From Gentiana macrophylla (lineage: Eukaryota > Streptophyta > Magnoliopsida > Gentianales > Gentianaceae), in assembly GCA_026214975.1 (NCBI GenBank), contig CM047808.1, positions 10,442,267-10,506,266 on the forward strand: a DNA stretch of 64,000 bases, written 5' to 3'. Each line of letters starts with the position of its first letter. Position 1 is the first letter of the stretch. The position numbers and the translations under genes are program-made. Under the pieces are notes generated by a model. That model saw nothing but the letters and a program-made list of their open reading frames with translations, was not told where the DNA came from and searched no databases. Below, in pieces: positions 35,539 through 45,247 of the stretch.

Positions 35539-36657
35539 CTAGGAATCACCAAAGTCGGAATCGTAGTCCTCCTGTGGATCCGCATAATGCTCAAAACCAA
35601 GAGGCGGACCAGAAGTAGATGCAGCAGCAGCAGAAGTGGACGCTCCGCGATGTGGGGGAGCTCTTGGTGGTGGGGCGTAAGGAGGAATGGCTAGGAAGTC
35701 CATCATATAATCCATTTTACGGTGCAAACCCATAATCTCTCTTGCATTCTCCTCAATCAGAGCTATCTGAGATCGAGTTCCCCCGTGGACTGGAGTACGC
35801 TTTCGCTCGGCTCTCTGACCGACCCGTCTCTGTTGTCGCGAGACTGACTGTGAACTGAGTTTGGGCTCAGGCTCTTCCCAATCATCACTAACCAGAACCG
35901 GAACCTCACTTTCCAGAGCGAACATGTCAATCATAGGCCCATAAGGCAACTGCTCTCACTTGGATTCAACGGCAATGTCTTGAATTCGGCTATGCATGAG
36001 CAACGGATGTTGATCAGAGATTCCTGCTCCAGGTAGAACATCAACTCTTACCGCTTCGGTGTAACTGATGCCGTGTGCTTGGTCGGCAGAAGGTGGGAAC
36101 AGATGAATCTATTCAGCATCTTCATATCCCAAGATAGGTCATTCTCCAGGAAAATTGATGGGGCTCCCATCGGATTGCGTTTCCATACCACCCCAAAATA
36201 CTCAGCTATCATCTGCATCCTCTCCGGATCATTAACATTGGAGGATGATGTATATTCCTCCGGCCCGACTGGTGGGTTGCGCACCCCATAATACTCGTTG
36301 ATCCTCTCGATGGTGAAATCTACTTTCATCCATTGGACCATAGAAAATGTGGCTCCTGGGTTGTGCGCCAGATACGCGTAGAACTCTCGCACCACCGTGG
36401 CATTGAATCGGCTTGGTACTTCTGCCATATCGAGTATATCATGATACTTCATGGCTCTCGGTAAGATAGTGCAACAATCCTCCAAGTCGATGCCACGTTC
36501 ACGAGCAACATGTCGACTATTCCAATGACCTCTAAATGACTCGTAGATCTGTAGTTAATCGAATTGCTCAACCCCGTCTATTAAGGGGTTGGCATCGGCA
36601 TAGACAACCTGATGACCGCTTGGACGGCGAACAGTTATGTTGTGTTTTGGACCCATA
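35539..36657 (-). pseudogene. Env-like ORF, 'putative plant transposon protein' type
   Basis: It starts at 36657 (MGPKHNITVRRPSGHQ) and can be read to 35539 with an in-frame TAA near 36555, a frameshift near 36048 and a TGA near 35960. It shares the family pattern FNATVVREFYAYL, then a stretch around the IERINEYYGVRNPP motif, and a Pro/Ser-rich acidic tail ending DYDSDFGDS. Proteins of this family are commonly carried between pol and the 3' LTR in Athila/Tat elements; their role is not established. About 370 residues if continuous. A palindrome doublet stands 47 bp upstream of the ATG (36704-36734). Confidence 0.75.
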
Positions 36658-37088
36658 GTGGCTGAATACAGAGACTGCGGATTTCTGGAACAAAAATAAC
36701 CCGTGATTAATCGGACCCTACTGCCGATCAATCGTGCCTAATTTTTCATATTTTTCTCTGAAACAGGGCTATAGATAGAGAAAGAAGATGAATGGCCGTA
36801 GTGGCAATGGTACAGCAATGCAGCTCAGCACAAAGAATGGAAAATGAAGGTTTTGGAGGGAGTTTATGATTGGGGGTGTGGTGAAAATGGCTAATAGTGG
36901 TGGTGGTGATGGTGGAGGGAGTGGTGTCCGAAATTTATGAAGAAGAAGAAGAAGAAAGGAGGAAATTGATATTGAAGATGAAGGTTGTAGTTGGAGATGA
37001 AGAAGAATGAGGAGTAATGGGTGTTTAAATAAGAGAAATTAGGAGAAGATAGAAGGATTTAGTGGGATAGTGGGTTGTCCAAATTCAT
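36658..37088. other. Leader upstream of the env-like ORF
   Basis: On the minus strand there is a CT-rich leader with a TTATTTAAA element near 37030, then the doublet at 36734-36704, then the ATG at 36657. No coding signal is seen. The exact outer boundary with the Copia-B LTR lies between about 36740 and 37146. Confidence 0.5.
36704..36734 (-). repeat. CGATTAATCG palindrome doublet (internal)
   Basis: tgattaatcg at 36704-36713 and cgatcaatcg at 36725-36734, start to start 21 bp. It is the same family-specific palindrome as in this fragment's LTR. Confidence 0.75.
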
Positions 37089-37200
37089 TTAAGTACATGG
37101 AACTGTTGATACCAATGACTAGTCTGCTAAGTGAGCTCACCCAACATAGCAAAGACTAATCCCCTTGGTGAATTCCAATACACTGTTGTTTATTAATACC

Positions 37201-38564
37201 TCAGTCAACTTTTATGATGCCAAGTTCAGTCCTTAACTTAGCAAATCTCTCACTGTCCAATGGTTTAGTAAATATATCAGCAAGTTGATCTTCAGTAGGG
37301 ATATAGAGAACCACCACATCTTTCTTTTCAACATGATCTCTTATAAAATGATGTCTCACATCAATGTGCTTGGTTCTTGAGTGCAATACAGGATTTTCAG
37401 TGATTGCAATTGCACTAGTGTTATCACACATTATAGGAATTTCTCTTTCCTCAATTCCATAATCCCTTAACTGTTGTCTTAACCAAAGTATTTGTGCATA
37501 GCAACTTCCAGCAGCAATGTATTCAGCTGTGGAAGTTGATATTGAATTATGTTTCTTACTAAACCAGGAAACCAGTCTATTTCCCATCAACTGACAGGTT
37601 CATGTGGTGCTTTTTCTATCAATCTTGCATCCTGCATAATCAGAATCTGAGTAGGATATAACTTTGAAGCTTCCATCTTTTGAATACCATATCCCTACTC
37701 CCAAAGTCTCTTTTAGATACTTGAGAAATCTTTTGACTGCAGCTAAATGACTTTCCTTAGGCTTTGATTGAAATCTTGCACAAACACCTACAACAAAGGA
37801 TATATCAGGTCTGCTGGCAGTGAGGTACAGCAGACTGCCTATCATCCTTCTGTATAAAGTCTGATCAACATCTTTGTCTTCTTTATCTTCATCTAGTCTG
37901 TTGTTGGTACTCATTGGAGTTGATACCTTGGTGCTATTTTCCATGCCAAATTTCTTCAGTAGCTCCTTGGTATATTTAGTTTGATGAATGAAGATTTCAT
38001 CTTTCATTTTTTTGACTTGTAATCCCAGAAAGTAGTTCATCTCTCCCATCATACTCATTTGGAACTTTCTTTTCATGAGATTAGCAAACTTTTCACATAG
38101 CAATTCATTTTCAGAACAAAAAATTATGTCATCAACATAAATCTGTACCAGCAAGGTGCTGTCCCCTTCATTGATTCTGAAAAGAGTCTTGTCAATGGTA
38201 CCTTTGGTAAAACCATTGTCTACCAAGAATAAGATAGGGTTTCATACCATGCTCTTGGTGTTTGCTTCAAACCATAAAGTGCCTTGTTGAGTCTGTACAC
38301 TTTATCTTCTTGATCTTTAACTTCAAAACCATGAGGTTGCTGAACATAAACCTCTTCTTCCAGAATGCCATTCAAGAATGCACTTTTAACATCCATATGG
38401 TATACTTTGAAGTTTTTGTAAGCAGCATATGCCAAAAATAATCTTATAGCTTCCAGTCTTGCAACTGGGGCATATGTCTCATCAAAATCTATTCCTTTAG
38501 CTTGAGAATAGCCTTTTGCTACTAGTCTGGCCTTATTTCTTACAATGGTACCAGATTCATCCAA
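37201..38564 (-). pseudogene. Copia-B reverse transcriptase and RNase H
   Basis: Frame 38564-38220 gives RT motifs [28 protein letters not shown] (in part), [10 protein letters not shown] and [14 protein letters not shown]. 38226-37600 continues with YVDDIIF and LLYLTASRPDISFVVG. 37590-37201 is RNase H with SWFSKKHNSIS.STAEYIAAGSC, CDNTSAI, KHIDVRHHFIRDH and QLADIFTKPLD. RT and RNase H copy element RNA into DNA. Only two small breaks (near 38222 and 37595) separate the three frames. It ends with a natural stop before the LTR. It is the best-preserved pol of the right half. Confidence 0.88.
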
Positions 38565-39140
38565 TTTGTTTTTGTATACCCATTTTGTTCCAATTATATT
38601 TGCATGAGTAGGCCTTTATACTAGTATCCAAACTTGATTTCTTTCAAATTCATTCAATTCTTCTTGCATAGCAATTATCCAATCTGGATCAGATATTGCT
38701 TCTTCAACAACTTTAGGCTCCATTTGAGATAGAAAACAAGTAAACATTGCTTCCAATTGTCTTCTAGTCCTTACACCTTGATGTATGTTCCCAAAAACTT
38801 TCTCAGCAGGGTGATCCCTTAACCATTGTGGATTTTGGTTAGTTTGGTTCTCAGGAACCTCATCTTCAGTAGGCTCTGATGTTGCTTCAGTAGGGGGTTC
38901 AGCAGATCCTTGAACTGCTTCAGTTGTTGCATCAGTAGTGTTACCAGCAGGTTCTTCAGCAGGGGCAGAATCAGAAAATTTTAAGTCATTTATCCTTTCC
39001 AAAACATCAACACATTCTGGATCAGGGACTTGAAGATTTTTAGCATGTTATGAAACTTCATCTTCCATTCCAGTGAACTTTGGTTCATCAAATACCACAT
39101 GTATTGATTCTTCATATTTCAGTGTCCTTTTGTTCAAGAC
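38565..39140 (-). pseudogene. Copia-B integrase-RT linker
   Basis: Frame 39002-38616 is acidic and threonine/glutamate-rich (PAEEPAGNTTDATTEAVQGS), then RDHPAEKVFGNIHQGVRTRRQ and EAISDPDWIIAMQEELNEFERNQVW. The latter blocks are conserved at the junction of integrase and RT in many copia elements. Upstream, RTLKYEESIHVVFDEPKF is readable to about 39130. One frameshift near 39005. It has no separate function; it is part of the polyprotein. Confidence 0.8.
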
Positions 39141-39645
39141 TCAATGCCTTGTCGATGAAGAATATCCCAAAAAGATTCCTTCATCTGATTTTGGTTGGAA
39201 TGTCTTCAATTGCTCCTTATGATTCAAGATAAAACACTTGCTTCCAAATGGATGGAAATAAGATATATTTGGTTTTCTTCCATTCCATATCTCATAAGGT
39301 GTCTTCAAGAGCTTCTTGTTCATCGAGGTCCTATTTTGTGTATAGCATGTCGTATTGATTGCTTCAGCCCAATATCTTTCAGGTAATAATGCTTCACAAA
39401 TCATAGTCCTTCCTGCTTCTTTCAAGGTTGTGTTTCTTCTCTCAGCAACTCCATTTTGCTGAGGTGTACCAAAGAAATGCTAATTGATGCGAGACACCAT
39501 TTTGCTCACAATATTCTCTTATGACTTTATTAAGAAACTCAAGACTTGTGTCGATCTCGATCTTCACTACTGTTAAACTTTTCTCATTTTGCAATCTCTT
39601 CAAAAGTTCAGGCATCTTTTGAAGTGTTTCACTTTTCGTGTTTAG
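39141..39645 (-). pseudogene. Copia-B integrase, distal half
   Basis: Minus-strand reading starts at the insertion border with TKSETLQKMPELLKRLQN. It continues through SLEFLNKVIREYCEQNGVSH, then (shifted) TPQQNGVAERRNTTLKEAGRTM and LLPERYWAEAINTTCYTQNR and KTPYEIWNGRKPNISYFHPF. These are the second half of the integrase core and its C-terminal GKGY-like region. The catalytic aspartate stretch reads KIEIDTSLEF where KIRSDRGTEF is usual, so the second catalytic D is shifted or lost. The proximal half is at 44598-44866. Confidence 0.82.
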
Positions 39646-39674
39646 CAGCGTTTATGTGTTTCAGTTTGAACGTA

Positions 39675-39825
39675 AACGGGCGTCCTGAGCTATTGGACGC
39701 CCGTCCGTCCAAATCTGGTAGTCTCTGTTTGTGTTTTGCCCAGGCAGACGAGCGTCCAGTAACTTGGACGCCCGTCCTGTTCTTTCTCCAGGCAGACGTC
39801 CGTCCAGTAACTTGGACGCCCGTCT
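39675..39825 (+). repeat. Three GGACGCCCGTCC doublets
   Basis: Pairs at 39675/39694, 39747/39766 and 39794/39814. Core-to-core steps are 20-21 bp. In the last two pairs the context reads caggcagacg..cgtccagtaacttggacgcccgtc, closely similar to doublets in the Tekay LTR at 23545-23581. Confidence 0.85.
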
Positions 39826-40530
39826 GGCCTGTCTGTCACCAGTTTTTTTATTTATTTATTTTTGTTTTAGGTAGATATCGTGGTTTAGGGTTTCTGTTTT
39901 TCGTAGGTAGGTTTCGTAGGTAAGTTTCTGAGGTTGAATTATCTGACTCCACGTTTTTCACGGTCAAATTTTTGGATTAAAGGGATCGTTTTAGCACTCG
40001 TTAGTATTTCGGCCGTAACTTTCGGCTCGAGTGTCCGTTTGGAACGCAGGACCCCAATTCGGAAAGCTCGTTCCGACGCCGACGACATGGCAAACTCACC
40101 ACGTTTTCGAGGTCAAAATCCACTGTTTTCCCATCCATTTTGGCCCTAGAAGATTTCACCACGTTTTTTTTTCCTCCGTCTTAGTGTTTTTTTTCTGTTT
40201 TAAATTTTTCGTAGGTAGGTTTCCGTTTCTTTTTTCTGTTTCTTTTCTTTCAATAAAAGTAGCGTCACACAAGTTGAGAGTTTTTATTTTTGCCGTGTTT
40301 CGATGACCGCTGGGTTAAGAATGTGCAAAAGTTTTTACTCGATTTGTGAAACGTGAAGTGTAACCTAATCAGAACCCAGTGCCCTCTCGTGCTTAAATTT
40401 ATCCGTGGTCTGCTTGTATGTGTGATTTGATGATATGAATTGCCATGAGTTTAAGATATTAGTTTAGGGTTTGCTGCGTTTTCCAATTTACTGCTGCGAA
40501 TTCGATGTTGGACGAAAGTTCAAGGTAAGA

Positions 40531-40713
40531 GAACGCCCGTCCGATCCATAACATGCAGTGAACGGGCGTCCCGACTATTAGACGCCCGTCCGTCGGGCTT
40601 TGCTCAACTCTGCTCCAGCTTTTTCGAGTCGACGAGCGTTCGGCTCATTGAACGCCCGTCCAAAGGTAAAATTTCCAGGCAAACGCCCGTTTGGTATGAG
40701 TGAACGCACATTC
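40531..40713 (+). repeat. Further GAACGCCCGTCC doublets
   Basis: Sites at 40531, 40560/40580, 40630/40650 and 40681/40702. The paired sites are 20-21 bp apart. Some arms are variant, such as gaacgggcgtcc and aaacgcccgttt, and they keep most of the dyad symmetry. Confidence 0.8.
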
Positions 40714-43121
40714 AGGTTCCAAATTTTTCTTAACTTGATTTTTAATGCTTTATTTGACGTGGATCCTTTCATATGAGCTTCTGTGGCTAATTATTCCTAC
40801 GTAGATGTTCTGAACTTGCATGTTTACATCTTTCCATCTACGAATCCGTGTTAAATAATTGATTAATTTTTATATACATGCTTCATTAATTGACATGCAT
40901 GTTTTATTGTGAGCCTCTGTGGCCGTTGTATATATGCGTAGATGTCCTGTTCTTTCACCGTTATGGTTTTCTTTCCATCTATTGCAATCCATGTTGAGTA
41001 ATTCACCGAGCTAGACGTGATTCTAATATGACTTATGATGTTCCTGTTGTCGTCTATCTAGGGTGTTAGGATTCATCTATGCATGTTATAGTTAATGGCG
41101 GTTCTCGTATGCTATAATCGTTTTATTGTTATTTAGTAGCTAATGTCGGTTTCGTATGATGCTACATATCGTTGTGATGAATCCCGTGAGCTTTGAGACC
41201 TATGTGCTTTCTTGTTATTCTTGTAACTCATACGGGTAGCTACCGCCGGTTTTCCGTATGCTACCATGTCTTCTTATGAGTTATATCTGCTTAGTATAGC
41301 TAATCGTTGGTTCTCCATAATGCTATCACCTTTGATAGGCTTAAAGCGCGCTCTACACGGCATATAATGAATAGTATCATCGCTTATCGTAAACTATCAT
41401 TATTTGGTGGACGTTTATTATATACATGTCGTGTTGCAAATGAGTGGGCTAGTTTTCTTTCTTTTATTTTCTTTTATTTTTGCATATCATTTAGTTGCAT
41501 GTCATCTAGTTGCATTGTTTTTCTATTTTTCTTTTATTTTTCTTGAGCGTAGTTAATCGTCCGGTTTCGTAATACTACCTCGCTTTCTTTATTTTAGTTT
41601 CTCGTGATAGGCCGTAGTCATCGTAGGTTGTCCTCCAAACTCGCCACTGAGCCTGTCTGTAATTTATTTTTATTTATTTTATTTTTAGGATTGCATATCA
41701 TGTAGGCTGCATTGTAGTATATTTTCATGTAGTTTGCACCTAGCCTCTCTTGTTGTGTAATGTTCCATGTATATGTATTTCATCTTTATACGAGCTTAAA
41801 TTTGAAATATCTCTATATCTCCTTTTCCATGTGCTTTATATATGTAATCTTTTCTTTTTCCTCGTAGACTCTTTTTGCAATCCGATCAAGTCTGCAGGAT
41901 ATTTTTGATAGCTATTGTGCACTTTCACGATGAATTCGGTTTACCTGTGATGCTCCACGATCTCACTGAGCTATGCAAAGAATTTTGGTTTTACCGATTT
42001 TTCCGGAATTGCCAAAGATCCAATCACTAAGTTCTCTAATTTATTATTTCGCACAACTTGAGGACAAGTTGCAATCTAAGTGTGGGGGAGGATGGTTTAT
42101 ATGTATCTATGAGTCGCTTGCTCAATTTCTATTATATTTCTATGAAAAGTGCTTAATTTTAAAAATTTTGTTTTGTCCTTTGAGTGAGCATTGCATGTCT
42201 TTGTTCGATGTTTATAATCATTGATGTTGTATTCTGCATATTTAGTAAATTTATTTGTTTCACCCGACACTATTTTTCACGTGCCATAGTAAATGATGAG
42301 CTATATTCTAAAGCTATGCCCATTTGATTAGAGATTTTTGATGATTATCGCATGATTCTTAATTTGCTTCCATACGAATTTTGAAAATTTTAATAGTTTG
42401 TATTTAGAGTTAAAGTATGACATACTGTGAATATCTGAAGGTTTGAATGTGATAAATGACACGTAACTATTGCGCTTTTGAAATGAAGTGAATAAGTGAA
42501 GTTGTTTTAAATTATAAATGTGTGTGTCGAAAGCTGGTCGATGAATTGAGTGAGGTAGGTCATACCACGAATGTCCTATTCCACTATGATGACCAAAAGC
42601 TCACGACAGTTAGAAAAAGCTGCCTTATGATTGGAGTAGGTAGGGGATTAGCGGGAAATGTCCTATTCTGCTATGAGGGGCAATAGCTCATTCTCGATGT
42701 GTGTTTAAGTGAAATAATTAAATCAACTTATGAGAATAGTGATATGAATTAAACGAAAGACTTAGTTATCGCCGATCTTATCCCCAAAGATAAACCGAAG
42801 ATATGTTGTAGGGACTATCCTCTAAGTATGTCGGAAATATTTTAAATGCTCCCTATTATTTTTTTCGGGGTTTGTATGTTTTGTGAGGTGCATGTTATAA
42901 TCGTTTTTATATGTCTAATTTAAATGGGATGTTGGCTAGTTTTGCTTGAATTAATTTCAAGTGTGGATTTAGTGGAAATTTATTATGGCTATGCACACAC
43001 TCACTTGGGTGAACCTCTAAACTACTTGAATATGTTTTATATTTGCATAAGTGTTTATTTGTCTCGAGTGATGATTATGTTTTGTCTTGCTCGGGACGAG
43101 CAAGGTTTAAGTGTGGGGGAG
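40714..43121 (+). other. Non-coding interior of the Tat/Athila-type fragment
   Basis: No gene is supportable. The region holds a hairpin array (41086-41578), T-rich tracts, an internal purine tract near 42087 preceded by cttgaggacaagttgcaatct, and the terminal purine tract at 43105-43121. Short ORFs at 41307, 41973 and 42924 have no family resemblance. Confidence 0.6.
41086..41578 (+). repeat. Array of five diverged hairpins with compensatory stems
   Basis: Five units at 41086-41117, 41136-41165, 41235-41265, 41296-41326 and 41549-41578 share a loop of 19-21 nt (consensus taatcgyyggttytcgtat). The flanking stems differ: TTATAG/CTATAA, GTAGC/GCTAC, GGTAGC/GCTACC, ATAGC/GCTAT and GTAGT/ACTAC. 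Every stem change is matched on the opposite arm. Confidence 0.75.
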
Positions 43122-43602
43122 TTGTTAAGGGTGATTTTATACGTTTTATAAGGATATATTTTATATCAATTTCCCCCATATTCTTATGTTTTTCATAGAA
43201 ATCGAGCTTTATATTGAAATATTGAGTAAATGATGTTTTCAATGGTTAAATTGCAAAACGTAATGAATTAGGTGCTTAAATGGTGATTTTATATGATTTT
43301 GGAATTATGTTACGCTTTGGTATGTTTTCCTAATTTGTAGATACACATTGGTTATGGAAAAGATGATCTTAAAGAGAGAAATTCGAGTGGAGAAAGAATC
43401 AAAAGGATTTATGGAAGAATAAAAGATTTAAGGAAAGAAATCAAGTTGATTGATCCACCGGATCAAGCGCCCAGGGAGTGAACTAGCGTCGGTGTGGACG
43501 AAGCGTTTGAGGTTCCGGACGAGCGTCCCGTAAGAGGAAAAGTGATTCGAGAGAGTTCGGACGTTGTTTGGGCGAAAGCCCGCCCTTGAGTCCAAAGCAG
43601 TT

Positions 43603-43635
43603 GGACGGGCGTCCACCCAAAACGGACGGGCGTCC
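43603..43635 (+). repeat. GGACGGGCGTCC doublet upstream of the LTR TATA box
   Basis: Sites at 43603-43614 and 43624-43635, start to start 21 bp. They are the inverse-centre version (GGGC) of the GCCC sites elsewhere in the fragment. Confidence 0.85.
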
Positions 43636-43668
43636 ACCGCCGACTTAGCCTGGCCCGACCTAAAAATC

Positions 43669-43676
43669 TATATAAA
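43669..43676 (+). promoter_or_regulatory. Candidate TATA box, nested Tat/Athila-type LTR
   Basis: tatataaa, preceded by the doublet at 43603-43635 and followed by a short leader with aaccctaaacc. Confidence 0.6.
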
Positions 43677-44597
43677 GCAAATGCGCCTTCAACCCTAAAC
43701 CATACCATAATTTCTCATACACTAAAACCTGAGGAGCAGCCACACTTTGGGAGTCTCAGGGCGGTCACCCGAGCCTTGTGCTCGGGGTGATCCGAGGTTA
43801 GATTAGGATCGTTTTTTTCGTTTTCAATTCATGGATCATCCATTGTATAAACTATGTGAGTTCATCTTGTTGATTTATTCAAGCTTTGTTTATCTTCATG
43901 ATCTTTGATTTATTTTGTATCGTTCTATGATCATGATGCTATCGTGTGAACTCATATCGAGAGATTTGTTTACTAATTGATATGTTTACAACATACGGAA
44001 GTTGCGTAAACTAGATCACCGTAGAAAGATAGGATCTTTAATCGTTAATTCGTGACAAATTAATGGATTAATTATCTAGGTTGTTAGATTCTAAAATACG
44101 AGAGTTAACCTGAATCTACACCTTCGTTTTGTATGGAAATTGGTCTCAACATTCGGAAGAGGAGAGATCGGTAATTGAATTCACTAAGGAATTAGGAGTT
44201 CAAAGCTTGAGAAATAGATTCACTAAGAGATTAGGAATTTGTATCTCGTGTAAAGGTGAAACCACAATTTGAATTAAAATCATGAGATGAACTTGGATTG
44301 AAATCACTTGGTTTGTAGTATGTTTGATCCCATGTATCTTTAGTTTAGGTTGTTTTTATTGTTTGTTATAGGTTAGATTTATTTTAGTTGTTCTATCTTC
44401 GTTTATATGTTTTTCTTTCATTTATTTGTTTTCGTAAGTAACAATTGAAAGGAATTAATAAAACTAGATTCAACATCCCAATTCCCTGTGGATCGACCCC
44501 TTACTTATCTCGCTCTACTATCAACAACCCGGTATTCGGCCGGTTAGGAGTTAGTTTTGCATATAGGTTAGGGTTTATAAATTTTCTTTTTGTTTAG

Positions 44598-45240
44598 TGA
44601 TGCAAAAATCCTCCGAACACTGGTCCAAATAAATCCATGTTCAATAGCTCCAAAACTCTTTTTGTTGATTGTTTAATCTTTGATTTGAAGCTTGAATTTT
44701 TTTGTTTACCTTGCTGACATGCATCACATATAGCATCCTTTTTGAATGTAATCTCGTGTAAACCAATCACCAACTTCTTTTTCACCAACCGATTGATATC
44801 ATCAAAATTAAGATGATTCAACTTCTTATGCCACAACCAATTCGGGCCTCGACTTAGTATGCACAATCAGGCAGTGTTTCGGAACAATGATGAGACCAAT
44901 CCACAACATACATGTTTTGTTGTCTTCTTCCAGCCAACACAACTTGTTCACCTCTTTCACTAATGACAATACAGTAGCCCTTGTCAAAAGTGACCTTGTA
45001 ACCCATGTCACAAAATTGTCCAGTGCTCAGTAGGTTGTAGTCCATTCCTTCCACAAATGCAACATTCCTGATAGTTAATCCATTCCTCACCAGTGTGCCA
45101 TATCCTCTTGTGTATCCTGGTGTATTCTTGTTGCCAAAATTGACTCTTGGACCATACTTTGCCACATAATTTGACAAACATTGCTTATTATTTGCCATAT
45201 GTCTGGAACATCCACTGTCAAAGTACCAGACACCCTACAA
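44598..45240 (-). pseudogene. Copia-B protease and integrase, proximal half
   Basis: The minus strand first reads VWYFDSGCSRHMANN near 45235-45190, the aspartic protease active site (DSG). It continues NYVAKYGPRVNFGN...GYGTLVRNGLTI and YNLLSTGQFCDMGYKVTF. In an overlapping frame (44866-44594) come the integrase zinc domain LWHKKLNHLNFDDINRL...CDACQQGKQ and the first catalytic aspartate in LLNMDLFGPV. About 20 expected residues after GPV are absent before the insertion border (GGFLHH). The remainder of integrase lies at 39141-39645. Confidence 0.85.
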
Positions 45241-45247
45241 AACAAAG

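Larger units (their letters stand above)
32773..37088 (-). mobile_element. Tat/Athila-type fragment with 3' LTR and env-like ORF
   Basis: Minus strand. A 3' LTR (32773-34190) is preceded by a purine tract (agtggggggggagt) in the typical Tat/Athila context (cgggacgatcaaaagctaagtg). Upstream is a 'putative plant transposon protein' ORF (36657-35539). No 5' LTR, gag or pol is found; the fragment ends near 37088. The LTR edge borders Copia-A, and the far end meets the Copia-B 3' LTR. A ttaag lies on both sides (32768-32772; 37089-37093), but with one LTR missing I cannot call it a real target duplication. Confidence 0.7.
43122..44590 (+). repeat. LTR-like block of the nested Tat/Athila-type fragment
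   Basis: It starts TGTTAAGGG directly behind a purine tract. Possible ends are tatcaaca (44526) or near 44590, because the Athila-like LTR at 47517 keeps an equivalent acccg...cggtta segment inside its LTR. TATATAAAG at 43669-43676 lies 34 bp below a palindrome doublet (43603-43635). Its tctgtggatcgacc-like end region resembles that of the LTR at 32773. Confidence 0.7.
39646..44597 (+). mobile_element. Tat/Athila-type fragment nested in Copia-B integrase
   Basis: A plus-strand element piece with no coding potential. It has two purine tracts in Tat/Athila context (aagtgtgggggagg near 42087; aagtgtgggggagtt near 43107) and an LTR-like block from 43122. No 5' LTR is visible. The 7-mer tgtttag borders both sides (39639-39645 and 44591-44597), which may be a target duplication or chance. 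It carries GGACGCCCGTCC doublets and a covarying hairpin array. It interrupts the Copia-B integrase. Confidence 0.7.

Noticed and set aside
44570..44577. Telomere-like gttaggg / ccctaaa motifs near 43697 and 44570
   Set aside because: Single copies only; no tandem array.
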